From the NCBI GenBank assembly GCA_947492175.1, contig CANLMQ010000011.1:124001-188000 (forward strand): a DNA stretch of 64,000 nt. The letters run 5' to 3'. The DNA is from an uncultured Draconibacterium sp. Its GTDB lineage: Bacteria > Bacteroidota > Bacteroidia > Bacteroidales > Prolixibacteraceae. Position 1 is the first letter of the stretch. Every line of letters begins with the position of its first letter. Shown here in pieces: positions 53,871 to 63,494 of the stretch. Made by a program: the position numbers and the translations under genes. Below the pieces are notes generated by a model, which worked only from the letters and a program-made list of their open reading frames with translations, was not told the origin of the DNA and did not search any database.

Positions 53871-55148
53871 ATGAAGGTAGATGTATTGTTGGGCCTCCAA
53901 TGGGGCGACGAGGGAAAAGGTAAGATTGTTGATGTTTTAACTCCGAAATATGATGTTATTTCCCGTTTTCAAGGTGGCCCCAATGCCGGTCACACACTTG
54001 AATTCAACAATATCAAACATGTGCTGCATACCATTCCTTCCGGAATATTTCAGGGTGATAAAGTCAATATTATTGGAAACGGAGTAGTTATCGACCCAAT
54101 AATATTTAAAAAGGAAATTGAAAGTCTGAATAAAATTGGGGTAGATATTTCTAAAAAACTTTATGTTTCGAAAAAGGCCCACATGATTCTTCCGACTCAC
54201 AAAATTTTGGATGCTGCTTCTGAAGCAAAAAAAGGTGATTCTAAAATTGGTTCAACATTAAAAGGAATTGGTCCTACTTACAAAGATAAAATTGGTCGCG
54301 ACGGATTACGCGTAGGAGACTTACTTCATAACTTTGAAGAGAAATACACTACTCGCATTGAAAACCACAAGGTAATGCTTACTGAATTTTTCAAATTCGA
54401 TTACCAGACTTTGCTTGACGAGTGCGAAAAAGAATGGTTTGAAGGCGTTGAGGTTCTAAAATCATTCCAGATTGTAGATAGCGAGCACATGATTAACAAA
54501 GCCTTAAAAGAAGAAAAATCGGTGTTGGCAGAAGGCGCTCAGGGAACTTTACTGGATATTGATTTTGGTTCGTACCCGTTTGTTACCAGCTCGAATACAA
54601 TTAGTGCAGGAGCTTGTACCGGCTTGGGAATTGCACCAAAAACCATCGGAAATGTATTTGGCATTTTTAAAGCTTATTGTACCCGCGTTGGAATGGGCCC
54701 ATTTCCGACTGAATTATTCGACGAAACAGGGACCAAATTACGTGATGCCGGTAACGAGTATGGTTCAACCACCGGTCGTCCGCGTCGTTGTGGATGGCTC
54801 GATTTAGTTGCCTTAAAATATTCAGTAATGCTAAATGGTGTTACAGAGCTAATTATGATGAAAGCCGATGTGCTCGACGATTTCGATGTTATAAAGATAT
54901 GTGTAGGTTACGAAATTGACGGCGAAGTTGTGGAACATTTCCCATTCGAGTTGAATGATGATGTTAAACCGGTTTACGTAGAACTTCCGGGTTGGAAAAC
55001 TGATTTAACTTCCATAAAAGATCAAAATGAATTTCCTGAAGAATTGAACAACTACATTAGTTTTATTGAAGACGAAATGGAGATTCCGGTATCGATAGCA
55101 TCGGTCGGCCCAAATCGTGCACAAACAATTTTCCTTGAAAAAGAATAA
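53871..55148 (+). CDS. purA: Adenylosuccinate synthetase
   Basis: The 425-residue enzyme condenses IMP and aspartate with GTP to adenylosuccinate. The GTP loop QWGDEGKGKIVD is at about 10-21. GPNAGHT, GIGPTYKDK, AEGAQGTLLDIDFGSYPFVTSSN and TTGRPRRCGWLD are all intact. The length is normal. It is monocistronic, with a strong terminator. Confidence 0.98.
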   Translation: MKVDVLLGLQWGDEGKGKIVDVLTPKYDVISRFQGGPNAGHTLEFNNIKHVLHTIPSGIFQGDKVNIIGNGVVIDPIIFKKEIESLNKIGVDISKKLYVSKKAHMILPTHKILDAASEAKKGDSKIGSTLKGIGPTYKDKIGRDGLRVGDLLHNFEEKYTTRIENHKVMLTEFFKFDYQTLLDECEKEWFEGVEVLKSFQIVDSEHMINKALKEEKSVLAEGAQGTLLDIDFGSYPFVTSSNTISAGACTGLGIAPKTIGNVFGIFKAYCTRVGMGPFPTELFDETGTKLRDAGNEYGSTTGRPRRCGWLDLVALKYSVMLNGVTELIMMKADVLDDFDVIKICVGYEIDGEVVEHFPFELNDDVKPVYVELPGWKTDLTSIKDQNEFPEELNNYISFIEDEMEIPVSIASVGPNRAQTIFLEKE

Positions 55149-55169
55149 TATAAGAAATTGAATATATAG

Positions 55170-55203
55170 AAAAACGTCGCTCATGTTCGGGCGACGTTTT
55201 TTT
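55170..55203 (+). terminator. Intrinsic terminator of purA
   Basis: AAAAACGTCGC (55170-55180) and GCGACGTTTTT (55191-55201) form a perfect 11-bp stem followed by Ts. It lies 21 bases after the purA stop and could also act on the minus strand. Confidence 0.9.
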
Positions 55204-55350
55204 ATACCATAACTTGCTAAAACCAAAGATTAACGATTCTCCTTCCAATAAAAGATACACTATAAAAATTTATTTCAATAAAAATTGAACAAGATTAAGA
55301 TTAAAAGTATTTCTTAACTATCTTTAAGCAATTCCATTTTTGAGTTGGTG

Positions 55351-56778
55351 ATGATACAATTTGGCACAGAAAAATTAGGCCTTCACACTGATTTCTATGA
55401 GTTAACTATGGCTCAGGGATATTTTTATTCCAATAAAAAAGATCAGAAAGTAACTTTCGACTATTTTTTCAGAGAAAACCCATACAAAGGTGGATTTACC
55501 GTTTTTGCCGGATCGCAGGATTTCGTTGAGCTACTCTCCGATTTTACTTTTAGTCCATCCGACATCGATTTTTTAAAAGAACAGGGATTTCGGTCAGAGT
55601 TCCTGAACTACCTGAAAGAATTCCGATTTAAAGGAACTATTGCCAGTGTAAAAGAGGGAGAAATTGTTTTTCCGAACGAACCACTAATGAGTGTAAAAGG
55701 GAACATTATTGAATGCCAACTCATTGAAAGTTTTTTACTGAACATACTTAACTTTGAATCATTAATCGCGACCAAGGCATTTCGAATAAAACTTATTTCG
55801 GGCAAAAAACTCTTTGCCGATTTTGGCTTACGTCGTGCCCATGGTTTTGGAGCAATCCATGCAAGTCGTGCAGCAGCTATTGGGGGTGCCAGTTCAACGT
55901 CAAACGTACTTGCCGGAAAGCTGTTCAATATTCCGGTTTCGGGAACAATGGCACACAGCTGGATACAAAGTTTCGATAACGAACTGGACGCATTCAGAGC
56001 TTTTGCTAAGGTACACCCTTTTAATACAACTTTACTTGTAGATACTTATAATACGCTTACATCAGGAGTTCCAAATGCCATTATTGTCGGAAACGAAATG
56101 AAGGCAAATGGGCATAAACTTAATGCCATTCGATTAGACAGCGGCGACCTCGCCTACCTCAGTAAAAAAGCACGAAAAATGCTGGATGATGCCGGTCTGA
56201 ACGATGTACAAATAATTGCTTCGAACCAACTGAATGAATTTGTTATTAAAACATTATTGCGCGACCAGAATGCAACAATCGACGGTTTTGGCATTGGTAC
56301 AGAAATGATTACCGGGAAAGCAGATGCAGCTCTTGGAGGAGTGTACAAACTTTCAGAAATTGATCATCAACCTAAAATGAAATTCTCTGAAAATGTTGAA
56401 AAAACAACACTTCCGGGAGCCAAACAGCTCATCCGCTATTTTGATGAAGACGGATGTTTTTTTAGAGATGGTATTCTATTGGAAGATGAAAGTCCTGAGT
56501 CGGTAAAAACAATCTATCACCGTGTTTATTCTGAAAAGAAGACAACGGTGGCAGGTCTAAAACAAGAAAGTTTATTTGAAGAAATTGTTGTAAACGGAGT
56601 ACCAAAGCTAAAAATGCAAACTCCGGAAGAAATACATAATTATCTTCAGTCGCGATCGGATAAACTTCCGAATGAACACAAACGATTTATTAGTCCCCAC
56701 ATTTATAAGGTTGGGATCTCCAACAAATTAATGAAAACCCGGAACGCATTAACAAAAAAGTTAATTACGTTACATTAA
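55351..56778 (+). CDS. pncB: Nicotinate phosphoribosyltransferase
   Basis: ATG 55351 is preferred over in-frame TTG and GTG codons just before it. The 475-residue enzyme attaches phosphoribose to nicotinate in the NAD salvage path. Family signs are LHTDFYELTMAQGYF at the N-terminus, DFGLRRAHG, GTMAHSWIQSF with a conserved His, and RLDSGDLAYLSKKAR; FGIGTEMITGKADAALGGVYKL marks the phosphate site. The next gene starts 6 bases after its stop, so the two are co-transcribed. Confidence 0.93.
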   Translation: MIQFGTEKLGLHTDFYELTMAQGYFYSNKKDQKVTFDYFFRENPYKGGFTVFAGSQDFVELLSDFTFSPSDIDFLKEQGFRSEFLNYLKEFRFKGTIASVKEGEIVFPNEPLMSVKGNIIECQLIESFLLNILNFESLIATKAFRIKLISGKKLFADFGLRRAHGFGAIHASRAAAIGGASSTSNVLAGKLFNIPVSGTMAHSWIQSFDNELDAFRAFAKVHPFNTTLLVDTYNTLTSGVPNAIIVGNEMKANGHKLNAIRLDSGDLAYLSKKARKMLDDAGLNDVQIIASNQLNEFVIKTLLRDQNATIDGFGIGTEMITGKADAALGGVYKLSEIDHQPKMKFSENVEKTTLPGAKQLIRYFDEDGCFFRDGILLEDESPESVKTIYHRVYSEKKTTVAGLKQESLFEEIVVNGVPKLKMQTPEEIHNYLQSRSDKLPNEHKRFISPHIYKVGISNKLMKTRNALTKKLITLH

Positions 56779-56784
56779 TTTGAA

Positions 56785-57885
56785 ATGCTTGAAATACAAA
56801 AACCGACATTGGTAATTGACAAGGAAATTTGTTTGCAGAACATTGAACAAATGGTTCAAAAAGCTGCAAAATATAATTTGCGATTCCGTCCTCATTTTAA
56901 AACGCATCAATCTGCCCAGGTTGGCGAATGGTTTAAACTCTACGGAGTTGAAGCCATTACTGTTTCCTCGGTACAAATGGCTGAATATTTTGCCGCCCAT
57001 GGATGGGAAGATATTACCATTGCCTTTTCGCTGAATATTCTGGAGATTGAAAATATTAACCGGCTTGCCGCTTCAATAAAACTGAATGTTCTGATTGAGA
57101 GCAGGGAAACTGCAGAGATGCTGGCAGAAAAGGCTTCGTCATCTTTGGGCGTATATATAAAAATAGATACCGGCTACAACAGAACCGGTCTTCCTTCTTC
57201 ACGAACAAGTACCATTGATTCTATCATCGAAATACTCGGCTCTAATAAAAAACTGGCTCTAAAAGGGTTTTTAACTCATACTGGACACACCTACCAGGCA
57301 AAATCAACAAACGAAATTTTTAGCCGGCATTTTGATGCTTTGCTAAAATTACGCTCGCTGAAAAACCGTTATAAAAACCAATTTCCAAATATTGAAATCA
57401 GCATGGGAGACACACCTTCAGCCACTATCTGTGGAAATTTTGAAGGTGTAGATGAACTGCGTCCCGGAAATTTTGTTTTTTACGATTTAATGCAACATAG
57501 CCTGGGGGTTTGCGAAATGGAAAATATAGCTGTTAAAATGGTCTGCCCGGTTGTGGCCAAACACATCTCGCGAAACGAAATAATTATTTATGGCGGAGCA
57601 GCGCATTTTTCAAAAGATACTGTTCTCAATACCGATGGGAAACAATTATTTGGCCGAATAATTATTCAGCACGAAGGAGAAAAAGTATTACTTGACACCA
57701 AAAATTACCTCTCGAAACTTTCGCAGGAACACGGCACACTAAAAGTAACACCTACAAATTTAAAGCTTATAAATATTGGTGATTTAGTTGAAATAATTCC
57801 GGTGCATTCTTGTCTCACAGCCAACCTGATGGGACACATGCGAACAAGCGATGGTGAACTGATTAAAATGATGCCTAAATACTAA
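56785..57885 (+). CDS. D-threonine aldolase / D-serine dehydratase-like PLP enzyme
   Basis: The 366-residue protein is of the alanine-racemase-like fold III type. RFRPHFKTHQS carries the PLP-binding Lys39 near the N-terminus. Zinc-binding IPVHSCLTAN (His341, Cys343) near the C-terminus marks the D-serine dehydratase/D-threo-aldolase branch, and MGDTPSATI is typical of it. It would cleave or dehydrate a D-3-hydroxy-amino acid. It follows pncB by 6 bases; why the two share a transcript is not clear. Confidence 0.85.
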   Translation: MLEIQKPTLVIDKEICLQNIEQMVQKAAKYNLRFRPHFKTHQSAQVGEWFKLYGVEAITVSSVQMAEYFAAHGWEDITIAFSLNILEIENINRLAASIKLNVLIESRETAEMLAEKASSSLGVYIKIDTGYNRTGLPSSRTSTIDSIIEILGSNKKLALKGFLTHTGHTYQAKSTNEIFSRHFDALLKLRSLKNRYKNQFPNIEISMGDTPSATICGNFEGVDELRPGNFVFYDLMQHSLGVCEMENIAVKMVCPVVAKHISRNEIIIYGGAAHFSKDTVLNTDGKQLFGRIIIQHEGEKVLLDTKNYLSKLSQEHGTLKVTPTNLKLINIGDLVEIIPVHSCLTANLMGHMRTSDGELIKMMPKY

Positions 57886-57954
57886 ATTGTTGGAAGCAAG
57901 AAGCTGGGAGTTTGAAGTACAGATAAGAGGATAAAAACGATAAGAGTTAAGTCA

Positions 57955-58125
57955 CTATTTTCTTTTCCTGTTTTTCCACAGAACAATAAACATTGAAGAA
58001 ATAAGACAAACATTCGCAAGGTTTATCATCCAAAAACCTTTGTTCCATTCCTCGTTAAAAAGAAAGTTGGCAACAATTAAAAGGCTACATGCTGTTATCA
58101 GCAAAATTGATAGATTCTTATTCAT
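57955..58125 (-). CDS. Small two-helix membrane protein, 56 residues
   Basis: This short minus-strand frame starts MNKNLSILLITACSLLIVAN and ends with the basic tail WKNRKRK. Two hydrophobic segments (about 6-22 and 32-50) are separated by NEEWNKG, and the Lys/Arg end obeys the positive-inside rule. I do not recognise a family. It starts 9 bases after the pepD terminator T-run, so it depends on read-through or its own promoter. It fills the gap between the D-threonine-aldolase-like gene and pepD, which otherwise holds only 60-70 bases on the left. Confidence 0.5.
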   Translation of the reverse strand: MNKNLSILLITACSLLIVANFLFNEEWNKGFWMINLANVCLISSMFIVLWKNRKRK

Positions 58126-58133
58126 TTCGATAT

Positions 58134-58163
58134 AAAAAAAGCCGGCAATTCTTTACCGGCTTT
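58134..58163 (-). terminator. Intrinsic terminator of pepD
   Basis: AAAGCCGG (58138-58145) and CCGGCTTT (58156-58163) form a perfect 8-bp stem. The A-run at 58134-58140 reads as a U-tract on the minus strand. It lies 56 bases past the pepD stop. Confidence 0.85.
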
Positions 58164-58218
58164 GTACTATTTTCCACTTATGTTATGATATGAAATCATA
58201 TTATAAGTTATTTATCGT

Positions 58219-59679
58219 CTATTTTAAAGGTATATTCTCCAATGTTAGCTTCAGGAACTCCCAGAATTTTTCAACTGTTTCTATGTTAACTTTTTCATCG
58301 GGAGAATGTGGAAAACGAATGGTTGGCCCAAAAGAAATCATATCCCAGTGAGGATAGTTTTGTGCCAAAATACCACATTCCAATCCGGCATGAATGGCCA
58401 TAATTTTTGGAATTTTTCCCCATTTGTCGTTGTAAACGTTTTGCATGGTTTTCAGGATAGGAGAATCCATGTTTGGTTTCCATCCCGGGTAAGTACCGGT
58501 GAAAGTAATTTCAGCTCCGGCAAGTTCAAAAACAGCCTTTAAACGTGATGCCAATTCTGCTTTTGCTGTATCAACCGAGCTACGCATTAAACAACCTCCA
58601 TTGATGGTTTTGCTTTCTGCATCAGACTTAAACAGGGCCAGGTTGGTCGATGTTTCTACCAGCCCCTCCATGCTGTCGCTCATTCGGATTACTCCATTCG
58701 GACAAGCTACAATTGCTGCCGTTACTTTTGCCTGTGTTTCTGCATCGATTAAAGCAGCTGGCAATTCTGCTGCTTCAACAGCGATATTCATATCCGGTTC
58801 GGTAGCCGAAAGTTCCGCTTTCACATCACTTGAGATTTCCTCAACCAATGCAATAAAATCGGCAGCTTTCGCTTCTTCTACCACGAGTACACCAAAGGCC
58901 TCGCGTGGGATAGCATTACGCAAACTACCACCATCGATACTTGCCAAACGAACACCTAAATTATTTGCGGCATTAATAATCCGAAAGAAAGTTTTAATTG
59001 CATTTCCACGTCCGCGAATAATATCCATTCCCGAGTGGCCGCCTTTCATTCCGGTAACACTTAATTTTAGTGCGATAAATCCAACCGGAACTTCGTCTTC
59101 GGTATACGAAAAAGTAATATTGGCATCTTCGCCACCAGCACAGCCTACATACAACTCTCCTTCGTCTTCCGAGTCAGTGTTAATCAAAATATCAGCGTCA
59201 AGCAAACCGCCTTTTAAACCGTTTGCACCGTCCATACCTGTTTCTTCGGTAGCAGTAAGAAGTACCTCAACCGGTCCGTGTTTTAATGTTTTTGATGCCA
59301 AAACCGCCATGGCTGCAGAAACTCCTATTCCATTATCAGCTCCAAGAGTAGTACCATTTGCTGTTACCCAGTCGCCATCCACATAAGCTTCAATCGGATC
59401 GGCTTGAAAGTCGTGTTTCTTATCGCTGTTTTTTTGCGGAACCATATCAAGGTGTCCCTGCATAACAATGGTTTTGCGGTTCTCCATTCCGGGAGTGGCC
59501 GGCTTCTTTATAATAACATTGCCTACCTCATCCTTAATGGTTTCCAAACCTAAATCCTTACCAAACTTTACAGCCCAGTCCTGAATTTGAGCTTCATGTT
59601 TCGATGGTCGTGGTATTTGAAGCATTTGATCAAAAACACTCCAAACTTCTGTTGGTTGAATATTTTTTATTTCTGACAT
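58219..59679 (-). CDS. pepD: Aminoacyl-histidine dipeptidase (Xaa-His dipeptidase)
   Basis: The 486-residue M20-family metallopeptidase splits Xaa-His and other dipeptides. Metal-site motifs are VMQGHLDMVP (His and Asp), GTTLGADNGIG (bridging Asp), and TATEETGMDGA (catalytic Glu). MKGGHSGMDI is in the lid domain. Length and the order of domains match PepD. No signal peptide, so cytosolic. It is transcribed alone with its own terminator. Confidence 0.93.
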   Translation of the reverse strand: MSEIKNIQPTEVWSVFDQMLQIPRPSKHEAQIQDWAVKFGKDLGLETIKDEVGNVIIKKPATPGMENRKTIVMQGHLDMVPQKNSDKKHDFQADPIEAYVDGDWVTANGTTLGADNGIGVSAAMAVLASKTLKHGPVEVLLTATEETGMDGANGLKGGLLDADILINTDSEDEGELYVGCAGGEDANITFSYTEDEVPVGFIALKLSVTGMKGGHSGMDIIRGRGNAIKTFFRIINAANNLGVRLASIDGGSLRNAIPREAFGVLVVEEAKAADFIALVEEISSDVKAELSATEPDMNIAVEAAELPAALIDAETQAKVTAAIVACPNGVIRMSDSMEGLVETSTNLALFKSDAESKTINGGCLMRSSVDTAKAELASRLKAVFELAGAEITFTGTYPGWKPNMDSPILKTMQNVYNDKWGKIPKIMAIHAGLECGILAQNYPHWDMISFGPTIRFPHSPDEKVNIETVEKFWEFLKLTLENIPLK

Positions 59680-59824
59680 GTATTATAATAATTTAGTTGG
59701 AAGACGGAAGCACGAGGCTAGAAGAAGAAAATCGAAATCGTGAAACCGAAGTCCTAAGTTTATTTGTTTGTCTAACATAAAATGCTGCAATTTGTTGTGC
59801 AATTTCAGCATTAAATTTTGTTAA

Positions 59825-59866
59825 AATCGGGAAGCATAAAGTATACTCTCTTCCTGCTTCCCGATT
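59825..59866 (-). terminator. Intrinsic terminator of the MFS gene
   Basis: AATCGGGAAGCA (59825-59836) and TGCTTCCCGATT (59855-59866) form a perfect 12-bp stem around an 18-base loop. On the minus strand it is followed by TTTAACAAAATTT, a weak U-tract. Confidence 0.65.
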
Positions 59867-59884
59867 CTAACTTCCGACTAATAA

Positions 59885-61276
59885 TTAGTTCTTAATATTT
59901 GGCAACTCCAGTCCGTAACCTTTACGTTTATCTTCGGCTTTTAACCACAAGGCAGTTATAAGTGCCAGAATAGTTAATCCAACAAAGATTGTCCAGGTTG
60001 TTGTATAATCGTAGTTTACCATTTCACCAGCATTTTTGGCTTCTGCAACTCCCGGGTTAGTTCTATCCAGCACAATACCAACTGCGAGAGGCATTCCCCA
60101 CAAACCGAAGTTTTGCACCCAGAATATTAACGCAAATGCACTTCCCAATTGTTTTTCAGGAATAATTTTTGGAACTGATGGCCACATTGCAGAAGGAACG
60201 AGTGAGAAAGCAATTCCTAAAAGCAGTACATTAAAGAAAGCAGCAACAACACTAGTTACAAAAGGCAGGTAAAAGATTACGTGAACGATAATCAATAAAA
60301 CGGCTCCTAAAATCATAATTGAAGCACCTTTCCCTTTTTTATCGTAGATACTACCAAAAAATGGAGTTAAAAGCATGGTTCCAAAAGGTACTAATCCTGG
60401 CAGAAATCCAGCCCAACTTTCACTTACGCCAAACTTGTTTACCATCAAATCCGGACCATATTTATAGAACGGAAATACAGTTGAATAAAAGAACACACAC
60501 AAAAAGGCAACAAGCCAAAATCCCAGGTTCGAAACAATTAGACCTAAATCAGATATTTTAAATTCATCTTCTCCTGAATCTTCTTCTTCGGTTACTATCT
60601 GTTTGTCTAACTTATAATCGAGCGTATTGTAATAAAAGAATCCTATTAAACCTAAAATCAGGAATACAACAACAATTAGAATAGTTGTTGGCACATCATA
60701 TTTATTAGCAATTGCAGCACCAAAAGCCAATGGCGCAAACGATCCAAGACGCGCAATAGCAACCTGCATTCCCATGGCTAAAGCCATCTCTTTTCCTTTA
60801 AACCATTTTGCTACTGCCTTTGAAACTGTAATTCCGGCATACTCAACACCTACTCCAAAAAGGGCAAATCCAAAACCAGCCCAAAAAACCTGAGTAGTTA
60901 TTTCAAGATTTACCAATGGAATGGTCATCGGAACTTCGTGACTACCAATCAAGCCTTTAAATGCGGCCCATTTTAATGTACCTCCAATTATCATTATAAG
61001 TGCCGAACCAATTGTACTGAAACGGATTCCAAACTTATCGAGCAGAATCCCAACAATAATTAGCATAAAAAGGAAAACATTAAATAAACCATATGCACTT
61101 GTGATAAAACCATAATCAACACTGTTCATCCCAAGCGAACGCTCCATAATTGGTTTTAAAGGAGAAATAACTTCTGTGAACATGTACCCTGCAAACATTG
61201 TAAACGACAATATTACCAGAGCTGTCCAACGTGCTTTCTTCGATTCCCGAAGCGTTTGTTTAATTGCATTTGTCAT
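59885..61276 (-). CDS. Major facilitator superfamily transporter
   Basis: The 463-residue protein has 12 predicted membrane helices with a long central loop (YKLDKQIVTEEEDSGEDEF). Helix 2-3 loop GILLDKFGIRFSTIG and the C-half YDKKGKGASIM show the DRxGRR-like MFS signature. It resembles the general organic-acid or nitrate-type MFS group, but the substrate is not evident. It is flanked by a terminator after it and by the divergent-looking gap at 61277-61390. Confidence 0.85.
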   Translation of the reverse strand: MTNAIKQTLRESKKARWTALVILSFTMFAGYMFTEVISPLKPIMERSLGMNSVDYGFITSAYGLFNVFLFMLIIVGILLDKFGIRFSTIGSALIMIIGGTLKWAAFKGLIGSHEVPMTIPLVNLEITTQVFWAGFGFALFGVGVEYAGITVSKAVAKWFKGKEMALAMGMQVAIARLGSFAPLAFGAAIANKYDVPTTILIVVVFLILGLIGFFYYNTLDYKLDKQIVTEEEDSGEDEFKISDLGLIVSNLGFWLVAFLCVFFYSTVFPFYKYGPDLMVNKFGVSESWAGFLPGLVPFGTMLLTPFFGSIYDKKGKGASIMILGAVLLIIVHVIFYLPFVTSVVAAFFNVLLLGIAFSLVPSAMWPSVPKIIPEKQLGSAFALIFWVQNFGLWGMPLAVGIVLDRTNPGVAEAKNAGEMVNYDYTTTWTIFVGLTILALITALWLKAEDKRKGYGLELPNIKN

Positions 61277-61350
61277 ACTATACTTTTTTATTTAGATTTT
61301 TCAAGCCGATAAAAATAAGAAAAATTAGGTGCCATAAAAATGACAACACA

Positions 61351-61378
61351 AAAAAGGACAGCCTCCCCGACTGTCCTT
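61351..61378 (-). terminator. Intrinsic terminator of the DUF4831 gene
   Basis: AAGGACAG (61354-61361) and CTGTCCTT (61371-61378) form a perfect 8-bp stem. The A-run before it reads as a U-tract on the minus strand. It lies 12 bases past the gene's stop. Confidence 0.85.
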
Positions 61379-61390
61379 CTGCTTATGTAT

Positions 61391-62500
61391 TTACTTCAAT
61401 TTTACGGATTTAATTGCCCCCGTTCCGGGATGAAACTCAACCGAACAATCGCCCTGGAGCAATTCTTCCGGCAAAGGTGCCACAACACCAAACTGAGCAA
61501 TAGTGGTTCGCGCAGTGGCAACCACATTCATATCATTAATAATTTTTACATTAGCAACACCCGGCATACGATAATAAACACCTTTGCTTCCTGCTGTAGG
61601 GTTTTGAGATCCCGCCTCGGCAACATACTTTTTATTTAAGTCCTGCGCCTGCTCAAACTCAATCATCACGGGTTTACCGGAAAGATCACTTGCAGAAACC
61701 AGCCCTTTTTCATCCGAAATACGGAAAATTACTTCCCCTTTCCCGGGTTTGCTTTTCGGTACGTAATCGAAACTGTAGTTCTCCTTTTTATACGTGGTTC
61801 TTCCCACAAACAGTTTAATATAATCTTTCTCCTTTTGCTTCAATTCTTTCAGGCTCACTTCATAAGCTTTCCCATCGGGATACTCTCCGTCAATTCGCAA
61901 AGCTGCTAAATCGTACTGGTTCATCCGACAGTCTAATACACGTTGAGCTGCTTCAGCTGCTTTTTGCTCAACACTTACGCGTGTTGGACGAAAATTATTG
62001 GTTGAATCGCCCGGATAATACGTTGGTGTATCAGTAAAATAGTCAAACGAAAAACCATCATCATAATCCGGTTTCTGAAAGGTTTTGTTCGACTTCATTG
62101 CCGGTAATTCAGAAACAGTCGGGTTGGCATTTATTCCTGCCAAACACCCGTTTGGAGCCAGATTCAACATAAAAGCACCATCGCCCATTGCCTTATAAAC
62201 CTGTTCCGGATCGGGTTCTGAGAAAGTTTCGATTCCAACTTCGGAGATTGACCAGGTTACAGAACTACGGGTTTTCGCATTACGTATTCCCAGCAACTGT
62301 TCGGCATATGCTGCATAAGGCCCGGGCTCAAATACTTCACGAACAGCTTTTACATGTACTTTTATTCCTGTTCGTGGCAAAGCATAGGCAATCCCCTCAA
62401 CATAGGCAGGAGCTATAGTTACTTCGTCATCCTTCTTTTTTCGTTGTCCATAACTTGGAATTACAAGCATCAGACAAATTATTGCTACCAGATATCTCAT
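61391..62500 (-). CDS. DUF4831 family secreted protein
   Basis: The 369-residue protein has a signal peptide ending near PSYGQ and then a basic RKKKDDEV stretch. PAYVEGIAYALPRTGIKVHVKAVREVFEPGPYAAYAEQLLG matches the DUF4831 opening in pieces, and AMGDGAFMLNLAPNGCL is also family-typical. The family is restricted to Bacteroidota and its function is unknown; it is periplasmic or envelope-bound. It is a single gene with its own terminator, divergent from aat across an 86-base gap. Confidence 0.85.
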   Translation of the reverse strand: MRYLVAIICLMLVIPSYGQRKKKDDEVTIAPAYVEGIAYALPRTGIKVHVKAVREVFEPGPYAAYAEQLLGIRNAKTRSSVTWSISEVGIETFSEPDPEQVYKAMGDGAFMLNLAPNGCLAGINANPTVSELPAMKSNKTFQKPDYDDGFSFDYFTDTPTYYPGDSTNNFRPTRVSVEQKAAEAAQRVLDCRMNQYDLAALRIDGEYPDGKAYEVSLKELKQKEKDYIKLFVGRTTYKKENYSFDYVPKSKPGKGEVIFRISDEKGLVSASDLSGKPVMIEFEQAQDLNKKYVAEAGSQNPTAGSKGVYYRMPGVANVKIINDMNVVATARTTIAQFGVVAPLPEELLQGDCSVEFHPGTGAIKSVKLK

Positions 62501-62586
62501 CGTTTCAACTGTTTTTAGTAAAAACTCAAAAGTATTAAAATTATTTTGATGAAGAATTAAATCTTAAGCGAACTATATTTGTGCTT

Positions 62587-63243
62587 ATGATAGAATTTCC
62601 TGATCCCAGATTGGCAGACGACGATGGACTGATAGCACAGGGAGGAGAACTGACTCCTGAGTTTTTGCTGTCGGCTTACTGCCAGGGCATTTACCCCTGG
62701 TTTTGCGAAGGTGAACCGATATTGTGGTGGTCGCCAAATCCGCGTATGGTTTTATTTCCCGAAAAATTTAAGCTTCGGAAAAGTCTGCGCCAGGTGATTA
62801 ACAAAGGTACTTTTGAATTGCGAATTGACACGGCATTCAGGGAAGTAATAACACATTGCAGCCAAATTACTCGCCCGGACCAAAACGAAACCTGGATTAC
62901 CAACGATATAATTGAAGGCTATGTGAAACTGCACGAATTGGGTTATGCTCACTCGTTTGAAAGTTATTATGAAAACGAGTTGGTTGGCGGTCTTTACGGC
63001 ATTTCTATCGGAAACTGTTTCTTTGGAGAATCGATGTTTTTTACAAAAACCGATGCCAGCAAAGTGGCTTTTTATCATTTAGTACAGTTTGCATTAAAAC
63101 ACAACTTTGCCTTTATCGATGCACAACAGGAAACCGGGCATTTGAAAAGTCTGGGCGCAGAACCTATTCCGCGAAATGATTTTTTGGATATGGTGGAAAC
63201 TTCGCTGCAAAAGGAAACTTTGCAGGGGAAGTGGACATTATAG
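62587..63243 (+). CDS. aat: Leucyl/phenylalanyl-tRNA-protein transferase
   Basis: ATG 62587 is preferred over an in-frame GTG two codons earlier. The 218-residue GNAT-fold enzyme adds Leu or Phe from tRNA to N-terminal Lys or Arg of proteins, creating N-degrons for ClpS/ClpA. FPDPRLADDDGLIAQGGEL and LLSAYCQGIYPWF at the N-terminus, WWSPNPRMVLFP, and GGLYGISIGNCFFGESMF are diagnostic. FIDAQQETGHLKSLGAEPI is the family C-terminal motif. Confidence 0.95.
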   Translation: MIEFPDPRLADDDGLIAQGGELTPEFLLSAYCQGIYPWFCEGEPILWWSPNPRMVLFPEKFKLRKSLRQVINKGTFELRIDTAFREVITHCSQITRPDQNETWITNDIIEGYVKLHELGYAHSFESYYENELVGGLYGISIGNCFFGESMFFTKTDASKVAFYHLVQFALKHNFAFIDAQQETGHLKSLGAEPIPRNDFLDMVETSLQKETLQGKWTL

Positions 63244-63494
63244 TTGAAATGTCCGGAAAGAGCATTGTCGACGCCAATTTTCTGATGGTAGCTAATTTTT
63301 CCGAACTACTGTTAGAGCTCCATATTTATTATTACTCTTTAACGCTCCTATACAATAAAAAAGCTATCTAATAAACAGGTGTCAGGCCAGCATTTATAGC
63401 ACCCAATATTTTCGCTCTCATTCCTCATTTAATAAAGCCTCACATTAAAACTTTATTGTTAAATTAGGCTCCTGAAAAATAACTTAATAAACAC

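Noticed and set aside
58499..59386. A 295-codon plus-strand frame antisense to pepD
   Set aside because: The opposite strand encodes a full M20 peptidase with intact metal motifs; the antisense protein is low in complexity and shows no recognisable motif.
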